From positions 12,366,001 to 12,430,000 of the forward strand of contig JAUCBN010000004.1 in NCBI GenBank assembly GCA_035048815.1: a stretch of 64,000 bases of DNA, written 5' to 3'. Source of the stretch: Abelmoschus esculentus (lineage: Eukaryota; Streptophyta; Magnoliopsida; Malvales; Malvaceae). The notes beneath the pieces are model-generated. The model made no database searches and was not told the origin of the DNA. It was given only the letters and a program-made list of their open reading frames with translations. Below, one piece after another: positions 1 to 8,851 of this stretch. Position numbers and translations under genes: made by a program. Positions within the stretch are counted from its first letter, which is position 1, and each line of letters starts with the position of its first letter.

Positions 1-1968
1 CAACTTGGGGTCCTTGGTCTCCCATTCTTGTCGTAGTTGATAAATAACTAGCGAAGAATCGCCGAACACCTGTAGGGTACGTACTTTCCGCTCGATGGCT
101 GCGTGAAGGCCCATCACACACGCTTCATATTCGGCCATATTGTTAGTGCAGAAGAAATTCAGCCTGGTTGTGAATGGATAGTAAACTTCCTCGGGAGAGA
201 TTAACATAGCCCCTATGCCATGGCCTAGGGCATTAGAAGCTCCATCAAAGTATAGTCTCCACGGTATCTCAGTTTCTGTCGTTCTCCCTTCAATTGCTGC
301 GGATATCAACCCTTCGTCTGGGAAGTCAAAGTTCAGGGGTTCATAATTCTCCATAACCCGACTTGCCAAAAAATCAGCCACTGCGCTGCCTTTCACAGAC
401 TTTTGATTCACATAGACGATATCAAATTCTGACAGTAGCATTTGCCACCGGGCCATCTTTCCTGTCAACGCTGGTGCCTCCATTAAAGCCTTTAAAGGGT
501 CAGACCGTGATATCAAATAAGTGGTGTGATATAACATGTACTGTCTCAACCTCTTTGTAACCCATACTAGAGCGCAACACAGCTTCTGGGTCTGCGGGTA
601 TCGTGTTTCGCATTCTGTGAACTTCTTGCTCAGATAATAGATTGCTCTTTCTTTTCTTCCTGACTCATCTTGTTGGCCTAGTACGCAACCCATCGAATTT
701 TCAAAAACTGTTAAGTATAAGATCAATGGTCGGTCAGGCATTGGGGCTACTAAAACTGGGGCTCTAGTCAAATATTCTTTGACTTTCTCGAATGCTGTTT
801 GACAGTCTTCATCACATGTTCCCAGGTTGTTTTTACGGAGCAGCTTGAAGATGGGATCACACTTATCCGTTAGCTGAGATATGAAGCGGGAGATATAGTT
901 CAATCTCCCAAGGAAACCACGTACTTCTTTCTGGGTTTGAGGTGGTGAGAGATCTCGTATGGCTTTGACTTTATCCGGGTCAATTTCTATCCCTCTTCGG
1001 CTAACTATGAACCCGAGAAGTTTTCCAGACGTCACTGCAAAAGTACATTTAGCAGGGTTGAGCTTTAGATGGTATTTTCTTAACCTCGAGAATAACTTTC
1101 GTAGATTCTGGATATGTTCGCACTCTGTTTTAGATTTGGCAATCATGTCGTCCACGTACACCTCAATCTCTTTGTGCATCATGTCATGAAAGAGGGTTAC
1201 CATAGCTCTCTGGTAGGTTGCCCCCGCATTTTTCAATCCGAAAGGCATAACCTTATAACAGAATGTTCCCCACAGAGTTACAAAAGTAGTTTTTTCCATG
1301 TCATCAGGACACATCTTAATCTGATTATATCCCGAAAAACCATCCATAAAGGAAAACCATGAATGCCCCGCAGTGTTATCAACCAAAGTGTCGATGTGTG
1401 GGAGAGGAAAATTATCTTTGGGGCTGGCTTTATTGAGATCTCGATAGTCTACACACATACGTACCTTTCCGTCCTTTTTGGGTACCGGTACAATATTGGC
1501 TACCCATTCTGGGTATTCTGCTACTTTCAAAAATCCTGCTTCAAATTGCTTTCTCACTTCATCTCTGATTTTTAACAACATATCTGTTCTCAATCTACGA
1601 AGCTTTTGTTGAACCGGCTTACATTCGGGTCGCGTGGGTAGCTTGTGTACGACAATATCTGTGTTTAGGCCAGGCATGTCTTGGTATGTCCAAGCGAAAA
1701 CATCTTTAAACTCGGAAAGCAATTCTACCAACTTCTTTCTTGTATCTAGTGCCAGAGTAGTGCCGATTCTCACCTCTCTTCTTTCTTCATCAGACCCCAA
1801 ATTTATTATTTCCAGCTCCTCCTGATGTGGTAGGATTTGTTTTTCTTCACTGGCCATCAATCTCATCAATTCATCGGGGATTTCTATCACGTTTCCCTCT
1901 TCTTTGGTTTCTGTGACAAGTATGGGTCGCTCGAAATCCACTACGGGATTAAGTTTAGTATCATTCAT
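1..1968 (-). CDS. Ogre-like pol: reverse transcriptase and RNase H (partial, runs off left edge)
   Basis: The minus frame is open from an ATG at 1968 to the window edge. It copies element RNA into cDNA and degrades the RNA strand, in a cytoplasmic virus-like particle. Visible in order: an acidic leader ending in ETKEEGNVIEIPDEL, the RT start (PVQQKLRRLRTD), VPVPKKDGKVRMCVDYRDLN, the palm motif MPFGLKNAGATYQRAM, the catalytic YVDD at 1147-1158, LGFIVSRRGIEIDP of the thumb, then RNase H with its first acidic motif YFDGASNALG (about 226-253) and NNMAEYEAC. No stop or frameshift was seen over ~656 codons. The frame also extends upstream of the ATG to 1987, where it can be spliced in frame to gag-protease, so 1968 may not be the true amino terminus. 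Integrase should follow to the left. Confidence 0.9.
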   Translation of the reverse strand, partial: MNDTKLNPVVDFERPILVTETKEEGNVIEIPDELMRLMASEEKQILPHQEELEIINLGSDEERREVRIGTTLALDTRKKLVELLSEFKDVFAWTYQDMPGLNTDIVVHKLPTRPECKPVQQKLRRLRTDMLLKIRDEVRKQFEAGFLKVAEYPEWVANIVPVPKKDGKVRMCVDYRDLNKASPKDNFPLPHIDTLVDNTAGHSWFSFMDGFSGYNQIKMCPDDMEKTTFVTLWGTFCYKVMPFGLKNAGATYQRAMVTLFHDMMHKEIEVYVDDMIAKSKTECEHIQNLRKLFSRLRKYHLKLNPAKCTFAVTSGKLLGFIVSRRGIEIDPDKVKAIRDLSPPQTQKEVRGFLGRLNYISRFISQLTDKCDPIFKLLRKNNLGTCDEDCQTAFEKVKEYLTRAPVLVAPMPDRPLILYLTVFENSMGCVLGQQDESGRKERAIYYLSKKFTECETRYPQTQKLCCALVWVTKRLRQYMLYHTTYLISRSDPLKALMEAPALTGKMARWQMLLSEFDIVYVNQKSVKGSAVADFLASRVMENYEPLNFDFPDEGLISAAIEGRTTETEIPWRLYFDGASNALGHGIGAMLISPEEVYYPFTTRLNFFCTNNMAEYEACVMGLHAAIERKVRTLQVFGDSSLVIYQLRQEWETKDPKL

Positions 1969-1987
1969 ACAATTGATATTATTCAAC

Positions 1988-2219
1988 CTGCAAGAGTTTA
2001 AATTTCATAGGTTGGGAATAGTATATGTATTCTACAAATAATAATGAATGAAGAAATAAAGAATGAAAAGAATGAAAGAAAGATGCGTTTGCCATTTGAG
2101 GAAAAGAATATGAAGTTCCTTTTTTTATTGAATGCAAGTGAAATTAACATAGAAGCCCTTTACAAAGAAATCCCATTGCTTTCGGGCAAAAGCAGATGGG
2201 GGATGTTTTCAAACATTAC
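1988..2219 (-). other. Predicted intron between protease and RT (Ogre-type)
   Basis: On the minus strand the gag-protease frame reaches ...NES-AA followed by GTAATG at 2219. At 1988 there is TTTAAACTCTTGCAG followed by G. Removing these 232 bases joins AA to G to make a Lys codon and continues as LNNINCMNDTKLNP in the RT frame, bypassing the TAA at 2218-2216. The stretch before the acceptor is pyrimidine-rich. A spliced intron at this position is an established trait of Ogre elements. The exact sites are my inference from GT/AG, phase and frame. Confidence 0.7.
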
Positions 2220-5200
2220 TTTGATTCATTCCTACCAACTACAGGTAGATCGATGCTTGTCCAATTATCGAGCTTCTCATCCGGGAAACATGGACGAATA
2301 GCAGATAGAGCAGACTTTCCTTTGGAGTTCTGGGAGATCATATTCACATCCATCATTTCAAAGATCTCACTAAGCAGCTCGTCCTCATAAAACTTCCTCC
2401 CTTCCAAATTGGCTTGGTGTACTTTTTCCTCGGAATTCTCAACCCCTCCAAAAGTGAAAACATCCTTCAAATGAGTCCTAACCATTGGTTCCCACAGGAC
2501 ATCGTCTCCTCTGAGCCGGGCCCTTCTTTGCTCTTCCCTTCTCTTTCTCTCTTGTTTTCTTTGTAGATAGGTAGGACGAAAACCCAATCCAAACCTGTCT
2601 CTCTTGTCGATAACATTCCTGATTTTCAGACATCCTTGTAAGTTCTTTCCCAGACCTTTTCCTTTCCTAGCTCCCTTTCCAACGGTCTCAATTACCACCA
2701 TCTTAGTACAGTTCGAATATCTCGTGGTTGGAATACGATTCCCCTCCGCCACGAAGGTGGCGTTAATGAACTCCAATGCTCGAAATGAACATTCCAGCGC
2801 ATCTTCGTTGGGGGGAACATAGGGGGCATCAGAAGTTACTGTAGCAATAATATCTTGTTCCGCATTGACAGTCACAAGCTTACCATCAAACACATACTTC
2901 AACTTCTGGTGAAGGGACGAGGGGACAGCCCCGGCTGCATGGATCCATGGCCTTCCCAATAAGCAATTGTAGGATGGCCGGATGTCCATAACCACAAACT
3001 CTACGGTATACTCAATTGGGCCTATAAGTAAAGGTATTTCAATTTTCCCGATCACTTCCCGATGGGTGCCATCGAATGCCCGAACAGTGTTTTGGAAGGA
3101 TTTCATATGGGAGTTATCAATAGGGAGTCGTTGTAACGTTGCCATGGGCATAACATTTAGGGCGGACCCGTTGTCGATAAGTACTCCTGGCAAAACATGC
3201 CCCTTGCAGTGAGTCGTGATATTCAAGGCCTTGGTCGAACCTCTCCCTTCTTCCGGGATCTCATCGTCGCTGAATGTGATGTAGTTATCAGCAGCAATGT
3301 GGTTTACTATCTGATCAAGCTTCTTAACAGTGATATCCTGTTCTACAAAGGTTTGGTTTAAAACCTTCAGCAATGCTTCTCGGTGCTTTTCTGAGTTTAG
3401 CAACAAGTCTAGCACTGTGATTCTGGCCGGCTGTTTTCGAAGCTGATCCACTATACTATACTCGCTGTGTTTTAAAAACTTCAAAAATTCTTGGGCTTGG
3501 GCTTCAGTCACCGGCTCGAGAATCTTCGAAGGAGGGTCATCCCCGAATGCTTTTGCAGGTTCTAGTTCCACAGCCTTGTCTTTGCCCTTGGCTTTCAGTT
3601 CATTAGTTACTTTTTCCTCTGTAGGGGAGTAGCACCTCCCGCTTCTAGTGAAGTGACCTACTTCATTCACCACCTCCGGGTTTTGCCCCGATACACTATC
3701 TCCCTGAATTGGTTTCCCCTCTTCTGTCATGATTGCCTCTTGCATACCTGAACTCCCGGGTGTAGAGATACTAGCAGCATAATTCCAAGGCACCATCTGT
3801 GTGCTCTTGAAGGGAAAAGTTGTTGGAGGGGAGATTATGAGCCTGGGGGCACTTTGGCAAGATGGTCCGCCCTCGTTCACCCTACGATTGATGACAAAAG
3901 GTCTTTGAGCAGTGTACTTGCTGTTTGGGGTGTCGATTATGCAAATTTCCGGTTTCTCCTTCTCGCTTTTCACAAAGAACTCAACCTCCTTAGCATCCAT
4001 TAGCGCCTGAACCCTACGCTGAAATTCCGTGCAAACTTGAATGTCATGGTCTCTCGCTTGGTGGTATTCGCAGTACTGGCTGCATCCTTTGTTTACAATT
4101 ACCATCCCTTGGTCGATTAAACCCGCCATGCATAACTGTTGGTACACCCACCTTAGAGGAGATCGTACTTCCGATATCATGGTTAGGGCCTTCCTGTGAG
4201 ATTCCTCTTCAATATTGTTTACTCCTTGATTTCCATGGTTGGGGAGTGGATTATTGGTGGTATTCGGCTCCCCCAACTGTAATACTCCCGTATTTAGTAG
4301 ATTCTGGACAAGCTTTTTGAAAGCTATACAGTTCTCAATGCTGTGACCGGGAACACCAGCATGGTATTCACAGTGGACCTTAGGATCATACCACGCTGGG
4401 TATGGTGGATTGAAAGGAGTCACATGGAAGGGTCGTACCAAATCAGCTTTGTGTAGCTGGGCGTACAACTCCTTGTACGGGATTGGTATAGGGGTAAAGG
4501 TCTTCTTCTCAAACTCTCTTTTCGGTTTTCTATCATCTTTTCTACTGTTTCCTTGGGTGTTGTTGGTATTAGGCTGCGGATGAGATATTGTCAGATTCTG
4601 GCACGTCTCGAAGGCATTTACTTCTTGCTCTTTTCTTTTAAACTGCTTTTTGGATGGCTCACCTCCATCGATTCTGCCACTCCTAATAGCCGCTTCGATA
4701 CGTTCACCGGTCATGACCATATCGGCGAAGTTGCTTATCGGGTTACTGATTAGCCGATCATATAGCACTCCCTTCAGCGTGTCCACGAACATAGGGGCAA
4801 TCTCATTCTCACGAAGTGGTGGCTGCACTTGCGCGGCCAGATCCCGCCAGCGTTGAGCATACTCACGGAGGCTTTCACTTCTCTTTTGTTCCATATTTTG
4901 CAACATGAGCCGATTAGGTACCATATCACTGACATGTTTGTACTGATCGATGAACGCCTTTGCTAGGTCTTTCCATGACTTGATCTGTGCTCGAGTGAGC
5001 TGATTATACCACCTCATGGCGGATCCCACTAGACTTTCTTGGAAGCAATGGATAAGCAGTTTCTCATTGCTAGTAAACCCGGCCATCTTGCGGCAGAACA
5101 TGGTTATATGCGCCGTTGGGCAGGTCGTGCCGTCGTATTTCTCAAATTCGGGGGCTCTGAACTTCGGGGGGAGTTCTAAGTCAGGGACTAAGCTAAGCTC

Positions 5201-5392
5201 GCCCGCATTCAAGCCATGAGAATCTTCTTCTATCTCTCTCATCCGAAGTTTCTCTTCGAGGTCTTTTCTGGTCTCCTCAAGTTGTTTAGAGAACTCTGCC
5301 TTTACCTTGGTGAGCTTCTCAAGCTCATCTAGATCGGGCACACTGACATTGTCCTCATTTTCAGCCATTCCATACAGCGGATTCTGGACCAA
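2216..5392 (-). CDS. Ogre-like gag-protease polyprotein (ORF2), main open frame
   Basis: Encodes capsid and aspartic protease of the element. From the amino end: a coiled-coil-like KLTKVKAEFSKQLEE stretch; a retrotransposon gag domain (about residues 75-240: PPKFRAPEFEKYDGT, FQESLVGSAMRWYNQL, LREYAQRWRDLAAQV); two Cys/His clusters (CEYHAGVPGHSIENC and CEYHQARDHDIQVC); a low-complexity linker; a retropepsin-like domain with active site LIDNGSALNVMP and flap/partner segment NCLLGRPWIHAAGAVPS; then a glycine-rich G-patch-like segment (GKGARKGKGLGKNLQG). A G-patch after protease is common in Tat/Ogre elements. The true start is upstream at 5658, cut off by a one-base frameshift. The TAA at 2218-2216 lies inside the predicted intron, so the spliced RNA would give a gag-pro-pol fusion. 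Confidence 0.88.
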   Translation of the reverse strand: MVQNPLYGMAENEDNVSVPDLDELEKLTKVKAEFSKQLEETRKDLEEKLRMREIEEDSHGLNAGELSLVPDLELPPKFRAPEFEKYDGTTCPTAHITMFCRKMAGFTSNEKLLIHCFQESLVGSAMRWYNQLTRAQIKSWKDLAKAFIDQYKHVSDMVPNRLMLQNMEQKRSESLREYAQRWRDLAAQVQPPLRENEIAPMFVDTLKGVLYDRLISNPISNFADMVMTGERIEAAIRSGRIDGGEPSKKQFKRKEQEVNAFETCQNLTISHPQPNTNNTQGNSRKDDRKPKREFEKKTFTPIPIPYKELYAQLHKADLVRPFHVTPFNPPYPAWYDPKVHCEYHAGVPGHSIENCIAFKKLVQNLLNTGVLQLGEPNTTNNPLPNHGNQGVNNIEEESHRKALTMISEVRSPLRWVYQQLCMAGLIDQGMVIVNKGCSQYCEYHQARDHDIQVCTEFQRRVQALMDAKEVEFFVKSEKEKPEICIIDTPNSKYTAQRPFVINRRVNEGGPSCQSAPRLIISPPTTFPFKSTQMVPWNYAASISTPGSSGMQEAIMTEEGKPIQGDSVSGQNPEVVNEVGHFTRSGRCYSPTEEKVTNELKAKGKDKAVELEPAKAFGDDPPSKILEPVTEAQAQEFLKFLKHSEYSIVDQLRKQPARITVLDLLLNSEKHREALLKVLNQTFVEQDITVKKLDQIVNHIAADNYITFSDDEIPEEGRGSTKALNITTHCKGHVLPGVLIDNGSALNVMPMATLQRLPIDNSHMKSFQNTVRAFDGTHREVIGKIEIPLLIGPIEYTVEFVVMDIRPSYNCLLGRPWIHAAGAVPSSLHQKLKYVFDGKLVTVNAEQDIIATVTSDAPYVPPNEDALECSFRALEFINATFVAEGNRIPTTRYSNCTKMVVIETVGKGARKGKGLGKNLQGCLKIRNVIDKRDRFGLGFRPTYLQRKQERKRREEQRRARLRGDDVLWEPMVRTHLKDVFTFGGVENSEEKVHQANLEGRKFYEDELLSEIFEMMDVNMISQNSKGKSALSAIRPCFPDEKLDNWTSIDLPVVGRNESK

Positions 5393-5484
5393 AGTACCGG
5401 CTTGAAAGTTAAATGCTGCTCCTCTTTGGGGGGCAGAACCAAAAAGGATAGGGGAGTAGATCGGGTCTGGTCCTGTCTGGGTGG

Positions 5485-5658
5485 GTTTTCCACTATTCTT
5501 TTCCCCTGGACATTTTCCGATTGCTTGAGTCCTAACATCTGGGATATCTGATTCAGCATGTCTTGTTGGGACTTGAGTATAGATTCTCTTAGCTCAGACT
5601 GTGTCGCCTCTATCTGACTTTTCAAGTCTGCCTCTAACTTAGCAAAGTGTTCGTCCAT
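5485..5658 (-). pseudogene. Amino-terminal part of gag ORF2, displaced by a 1-bp frameshift
   Basis: An ATG at 5658 opens MDEHFAKLEADLKSQIEAT, a helical coiled-coil-like start that continues QDMLNQISQMLGLKQSEN. Near 5479-5488 the frame slips by one base. The next frame then reads PTQTGPDPIYSPILFG and GAAFNFQAGTLVQNPLYG and runs into the main gag frame. The most economical reading is one base gained in the C-rich stretch around 5485. The intact protein would start at 5658. Confidence 0.7.
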
Positions 5659-5890
5659 TTTCTTTGTTTGGGAACGGGTGTGGTATTGATGCGGAATGAT
5701 TGCAAATTCTCTATTTTACAATACTTTAAATATTAGGTTTAATGCATACATAATTAATGCATGTAAGATGCAGGATGCATGAGAATAATGGGATGCAATC
5801 AAAGGTGTTGATTCATTTAGTGATCGTCCTTGAACCAACTTTCATTTAGAATTTAAAAGGTCCTCATTACAAGATAAAGATGAACGACAA

Positions 5891-7759
5891 CTATAGATAA
5901 GCATCAGCCCTAATTCCTAACTCCTGGATGGCCTTGAGCAGCTGAGAGAACCTAGTGGCTTCTTTCATGTCTTGCGCCACAAACGGTGCTAAGGCTTCGG
6001 CTTCCGCGGCTAGATTCTTTACATATCGAGCCACCTCCTGGACCCGTACCATTAGGGTGGTATTGTAGTCATCTCGCTCTTGGATCATGCGGGTTGCATC
6101 GCGAAGCCGACGTAGCCAATAATTATCCCCGCCTTGTGCAGCTTCTTCAAGAACCGAGAGTCGCCCCAAATAATCTTGTACTGTGGCTTTCAATTCCTCT
6201 ATCCGTGCCCGAAGTGAAGTATTCTCTTGTTGACTAATCTGTAGTTCCAAAAACCCATTCCTAGCTGCATACCTTTCCAAAGAGTAGTTCAATTCCTCGA
6301 CTCTACCCTCTAGCTGAGCATTTTGGTCTTGGCATTGCTTTAAAGTTTTCGAGGTAGCAACATACAGGTCTTGCATCTCAAAGAAACGGTTCTTGTTGTC
6401 TTGAGCCTTCCTCTTCCATGCATCGGTATTTTCTCTTTCCCTTATCACAGCTTGCTTCCCTTTTTCCTTCTCCATTCTGTATTTCTCTTTCTCTTGGTCG
6501 ACGGCTTTTCTAGTATTCATTTTCTTTTTGTCAACTTCGACTCTTCGGGCCTCTATCTCTCTTTCCATGGCTTGCTTGCCCCTTTTCCTTTCTTCTTCCA
6601 GGATACGAACCCCATTCATCCTTTCTTTCTCAACAGCAAGGAACCTTTTTTGGTCGGCAGTTTGTACTCGGGTATGAAGTTTGATAATGTCTTTTCGGTA
6701 CAGGGCATTCTTCTCACTCAAATCGTTATTCGCCTTCTCCAATTGCTTGATAGTCCCATCCCTTACATCAAGGTCCAAACTTATCTTATAGAGCTCTTCC
6801 GCGTGTAGGGTTTTCATTTCTTCCATTTGCTTCCTAACTTCCTCCATCTCACTCCTCAAAATATCAGCCTCTGAGGGTACTATGCGCATGTGTTCCTCTA
6901 GTGTCATAGCAGGCTCGTGGTCGGATACTGGAATCTTATCATTGATTCTGAGTCGCCTCCAAAGATCGTAGTCTGGCGTGGTCATACCTTGAGTACTTCC
7001 TTCCACTCGGACACGGTAACAGTAATCCCATGCTCTTTTTATGGTTTGAACCTGGGCCCGATATTCATTCTTAAAAGGGAATTCTGTGCCACTTAGTCCT
7101 GTTGTGAAAGGGATAAACTGTCGGGATCCAAACTGTCTTGATACTAATAGCGGTGCACAGGCGATTCCTCCGTACAGACCAATCATCATGAGCCAATTAT
7201 AATCACCGACTCTATAAAGGAAACGGGACTCGTGGCCCATCCATGGAACTCTCCACACGATATCATCATCTCGTAGATTTCTGAAGATCTCTGACCATTT
7301 TCTTTTATCTAAGTCCTCCCGCCACTCTCTAGCTAAATACTCTTGTATAGGGGAGAAGCTTCCTTGAAAAATACCTGATAGGACCTGGGTCGGCTCTTTC
7401 CAGAAGTGACTCTGAATCCAAATCTGAAGAAGCTGTGCACAACCTCTAAAACGCCCTTCCTCATGCTTCCGACATACGTTCAGAGAGGTAAAAGTTTCAG
7501 TCAAAATAGCCATTACTGGGTTGGCTTTCTTTTTCAAACGGTCAAACAGATCAAGAATAGCCACATCTATGCTGCCCAACACTCGGGGGAAAACGACCAA
7601 TCCGTATATGGCTATAGCAAACAGATCCATCTTCATTTCTTCATCTGGATGCACTGATATTATGTCCCGAATGCTTTCCCATGTAAATGCAACACTTTCC
7701 CCCCGAACCTGAATTAAACCTTTGGCCCAAGCTTCACTCATCCCGGCTAAAGAGCTCAA
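5891..7759 (-). CDS. Ogre-like ORF1 protein, DUF7745-like domain plus long coiled coil (main part)
   Basis: Sits upstream of gag, as ORF1 does in Ogre elements; its function is not established. The first ~270 residues look like the plant DUF7745 domain: MSEAWAKGLIQVRGESVAFT, PDEEMKMDLFAIAIYGLVVFP, CAQLLQIWIQSHFWK, a stretch ending WRVPWMGHESRFLYR, GLYGGIACAPLLVSRQFGSR. Residues ~300-570 are a strongly charged heptad-like coiled coil (RSEMEEVRKQMEEMKTL, EERKRGKQAMEREIEARR). It stops at 5891, 232 bp before the gag start. The real start lies in the adjoining frame at about 8184. I assign the domain from memory of the family, not from a search. Confidence 0.8.
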   Translation of the reverse strand: MSSLAGMSEAWAKGLIQVRGESVAFTWESIRDIISVHPDEEMKMDLFAIAIYGLVVFPRVLGSIDVAILDLFDRLKKKANPVMAILTETFTSLNVCRKHEEGRFRGCAQLLQIWIQSHFWKEPTQVLSGIFQGSFSPIQEYLAREWREDLDKRKWSEIFRNLRDDDIVWRVPWMGHESRFLYRVGDYNWLMMIGLYGGIACAPLLVSRQFGSRQFIPFTTGLSGTEFPFKNEYRAQVQTIKRAWDYCYRVRVEGSTQGMTTPDYDLWRRLRINDKIPVSDHEPAMTLEEHMRIVPSEADILRSEMEEVRKQMEEMKTLHAEELYKISLDLDVRDGTIKQLEKANNDLSEKNALYRKDIIKLHTRVQTADQKRFLAVEKERMNGVRILEEERKRGKQAMEREIEARRVEVDKKKMNTRKAVDQEKEKYRMEKEKGKQAVIRERENTDAWKRKAQDNKNRFFEMQDLYVATSKTLKQCQDQNAQLEGRVEELNYSLERYAARNGFLELQISQQENTSLRARIEELKATVQDYLGRLSVLEEAAQGGDNYWLRRLRDATRMIQERDDYNTTLMVRVQEVARYVKNLAAEAEALAPFVAQDMKEATRFSQLLKAIQELGIRADAYL

Positions 7760-8184
7760 CTTTGACTGATAGTTTTGAAACTTAGGGGGTTCGCATAAAT
7801 CCAGTCTTTGTTAACATTCCTTCGATTGATTAGAGCAGTATATTCCTCTATGGTGGGCATTAAGTCATTTCCATTAAAAGTGAAACAGCAGAAAGCAGGA
7901 TTCCAGAACTGAAAAGCGGCCCGGAGCAAAGGCTGATTGATCCTAACATACATTAACCGAGCTATATCTCCGTAATTCTCACGAAACAAGCCTTGCAGTC
8001 GGTGATCCCAACTCTCCCATATCTCCTTTAATTCATACAGATCATTCTGTTGTAGGCTGACATAAGTATATCCGGGTACTATACGCTCGCTCGGTAAGCT
8101 ATCTCCGAAGGCTTTCTGATTAACTTTTGACCAATGCAGAACTGCCGAATTTAGATCTTGTGAATTAAGAAGCCTTTTATCCAT
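7756..8184 (-). pseudogene. Amino-terminal part of ORF1 (DUF7745-like), separated by a 1-bp frameshift
   Basis: An ATG at 8184 starts MDKRLLNSQDLNSAVLHWSK and continues with ENYGDIARLMYVRINQPLLR, FQFWNPAFCCFTFNGNDLMP and TIEEYTALINR, the usual opening of DUF7745-type proteins. At about 7780-7795, in a run of C residues, the frame slips: this frame goes on to a stop at 7756 while the next reads PPKFQNYQSKLSSLAGM and enters the long ORF1 body. One missing C explains it. The frame extends upstream to 8343, but that stretch is hydrophobic and unlike the family, so I start at 8184. Confidence 0.7.
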
Positions 8185-8830
8185 GATGAAAGCTCTCAAT
8201 GTGGGCAAACCACTCGAATCAACACCTTTATGAAGATGCAAAAAAGATGGGAGAGAAAGAAGGAAGGAAAAAAAACAAATGGCAGAAAAGGGAAACGTGT
8301 TAGTAAGGATAATATAAACAGTAGAAGAATAAATAAATGACATGAATAAATGGCACGAGGGACAAGCAAAATCTAGATATCATACCTAATTCACCTAGGT
8401 TATCCGCATGACTCTAATGGGGTAGGTTAACTATGTTCTCTGTATGCAGTTTTGGTTCTACGAGGTACCCAAATTGTCCTTGCTGTCCTCCTCTAAGAGT
8501 AGCAAGGCCCCTGATCATCACCCATTATAGGCTCATTTCAATCAGGTTCAATTTGAGAGGACTCTTTCGCTATGCCCATACGAAGGAACAATATCCTCAC
8601 GAAAGCATAGGGTAGTCGAGCCCCGAAGGTACTTTGCTAGTCCCATACGAAGGAACAATATCCTTACGAAAGACTAGCGTTTTCCCCCCACTTAAAGAGA
8701 CGGGTGGAATGTGTTGAATTAATCTCGAATTAATAAACAAATAATAATTTAATTGCCACTTTACTTCGCAACTTCCAAAATTAATTAAGCGGTTTTTGAA
8801 AACAAGGCTTGACTCGTTAGTTTTAAAAAA
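8185..8830 (-). other. Leader (5'UTR) of the Ogre-like element
   Basis: Non-coding stretch between PBS and ORF1. It holds two tandem stem-loop units (8570-8610 and 8636-8678, listed separately). Otherwise no frame or motif was recognised. Confidence 0.7.
8570..8678 (-). repeat. Two tandem hairpins with conserved loop and covarying stems
   Basis: Unit 1: CTATGC (8570-8575) pairs with GCATAG (8605-8610). Unit 2: GCTAGTC (8636-8642) pairs with GACTAGC (8672-8678). The 29-nt loops (8576-8604 and 8643-8671) differ at one position, while the stems are unrelated in sequence yet self-complementary. Inside the loop AGGA/TCCT (AAGGA/TCCTT in unit 2) can form an inner stem. Coordinates are on the plus strand; the RNA is the complement, which forms the same hairpins. 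The position between PBS and first ORF is where retroelement packaging or dimerisation signals lie; that role is inference. Confidence 0.65.
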
Positions 8831-8849
8831 ATCCCCAGCGGAGTCGCCA
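8831..8849 (-). other. Primer-binding site (tRNA-Arg type)
   Basis: Minus-strand TGGCGACTCCGCTGGGGAT, two bases after the LTR terminus. It matches the PBS motif described for Ogre elements and attributed to tRNA-Arg, with G for A at one position compared with the form I remember. Confidence 0.75.
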
Positions 8850-8851
8850 AC

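Noticed and set aside
363..1825. Plus-strand short open frames over the left edge
   Set aside because: They overlap the intact minus-strand RT-RNase H frame and show no domain; they are antisense shadows.
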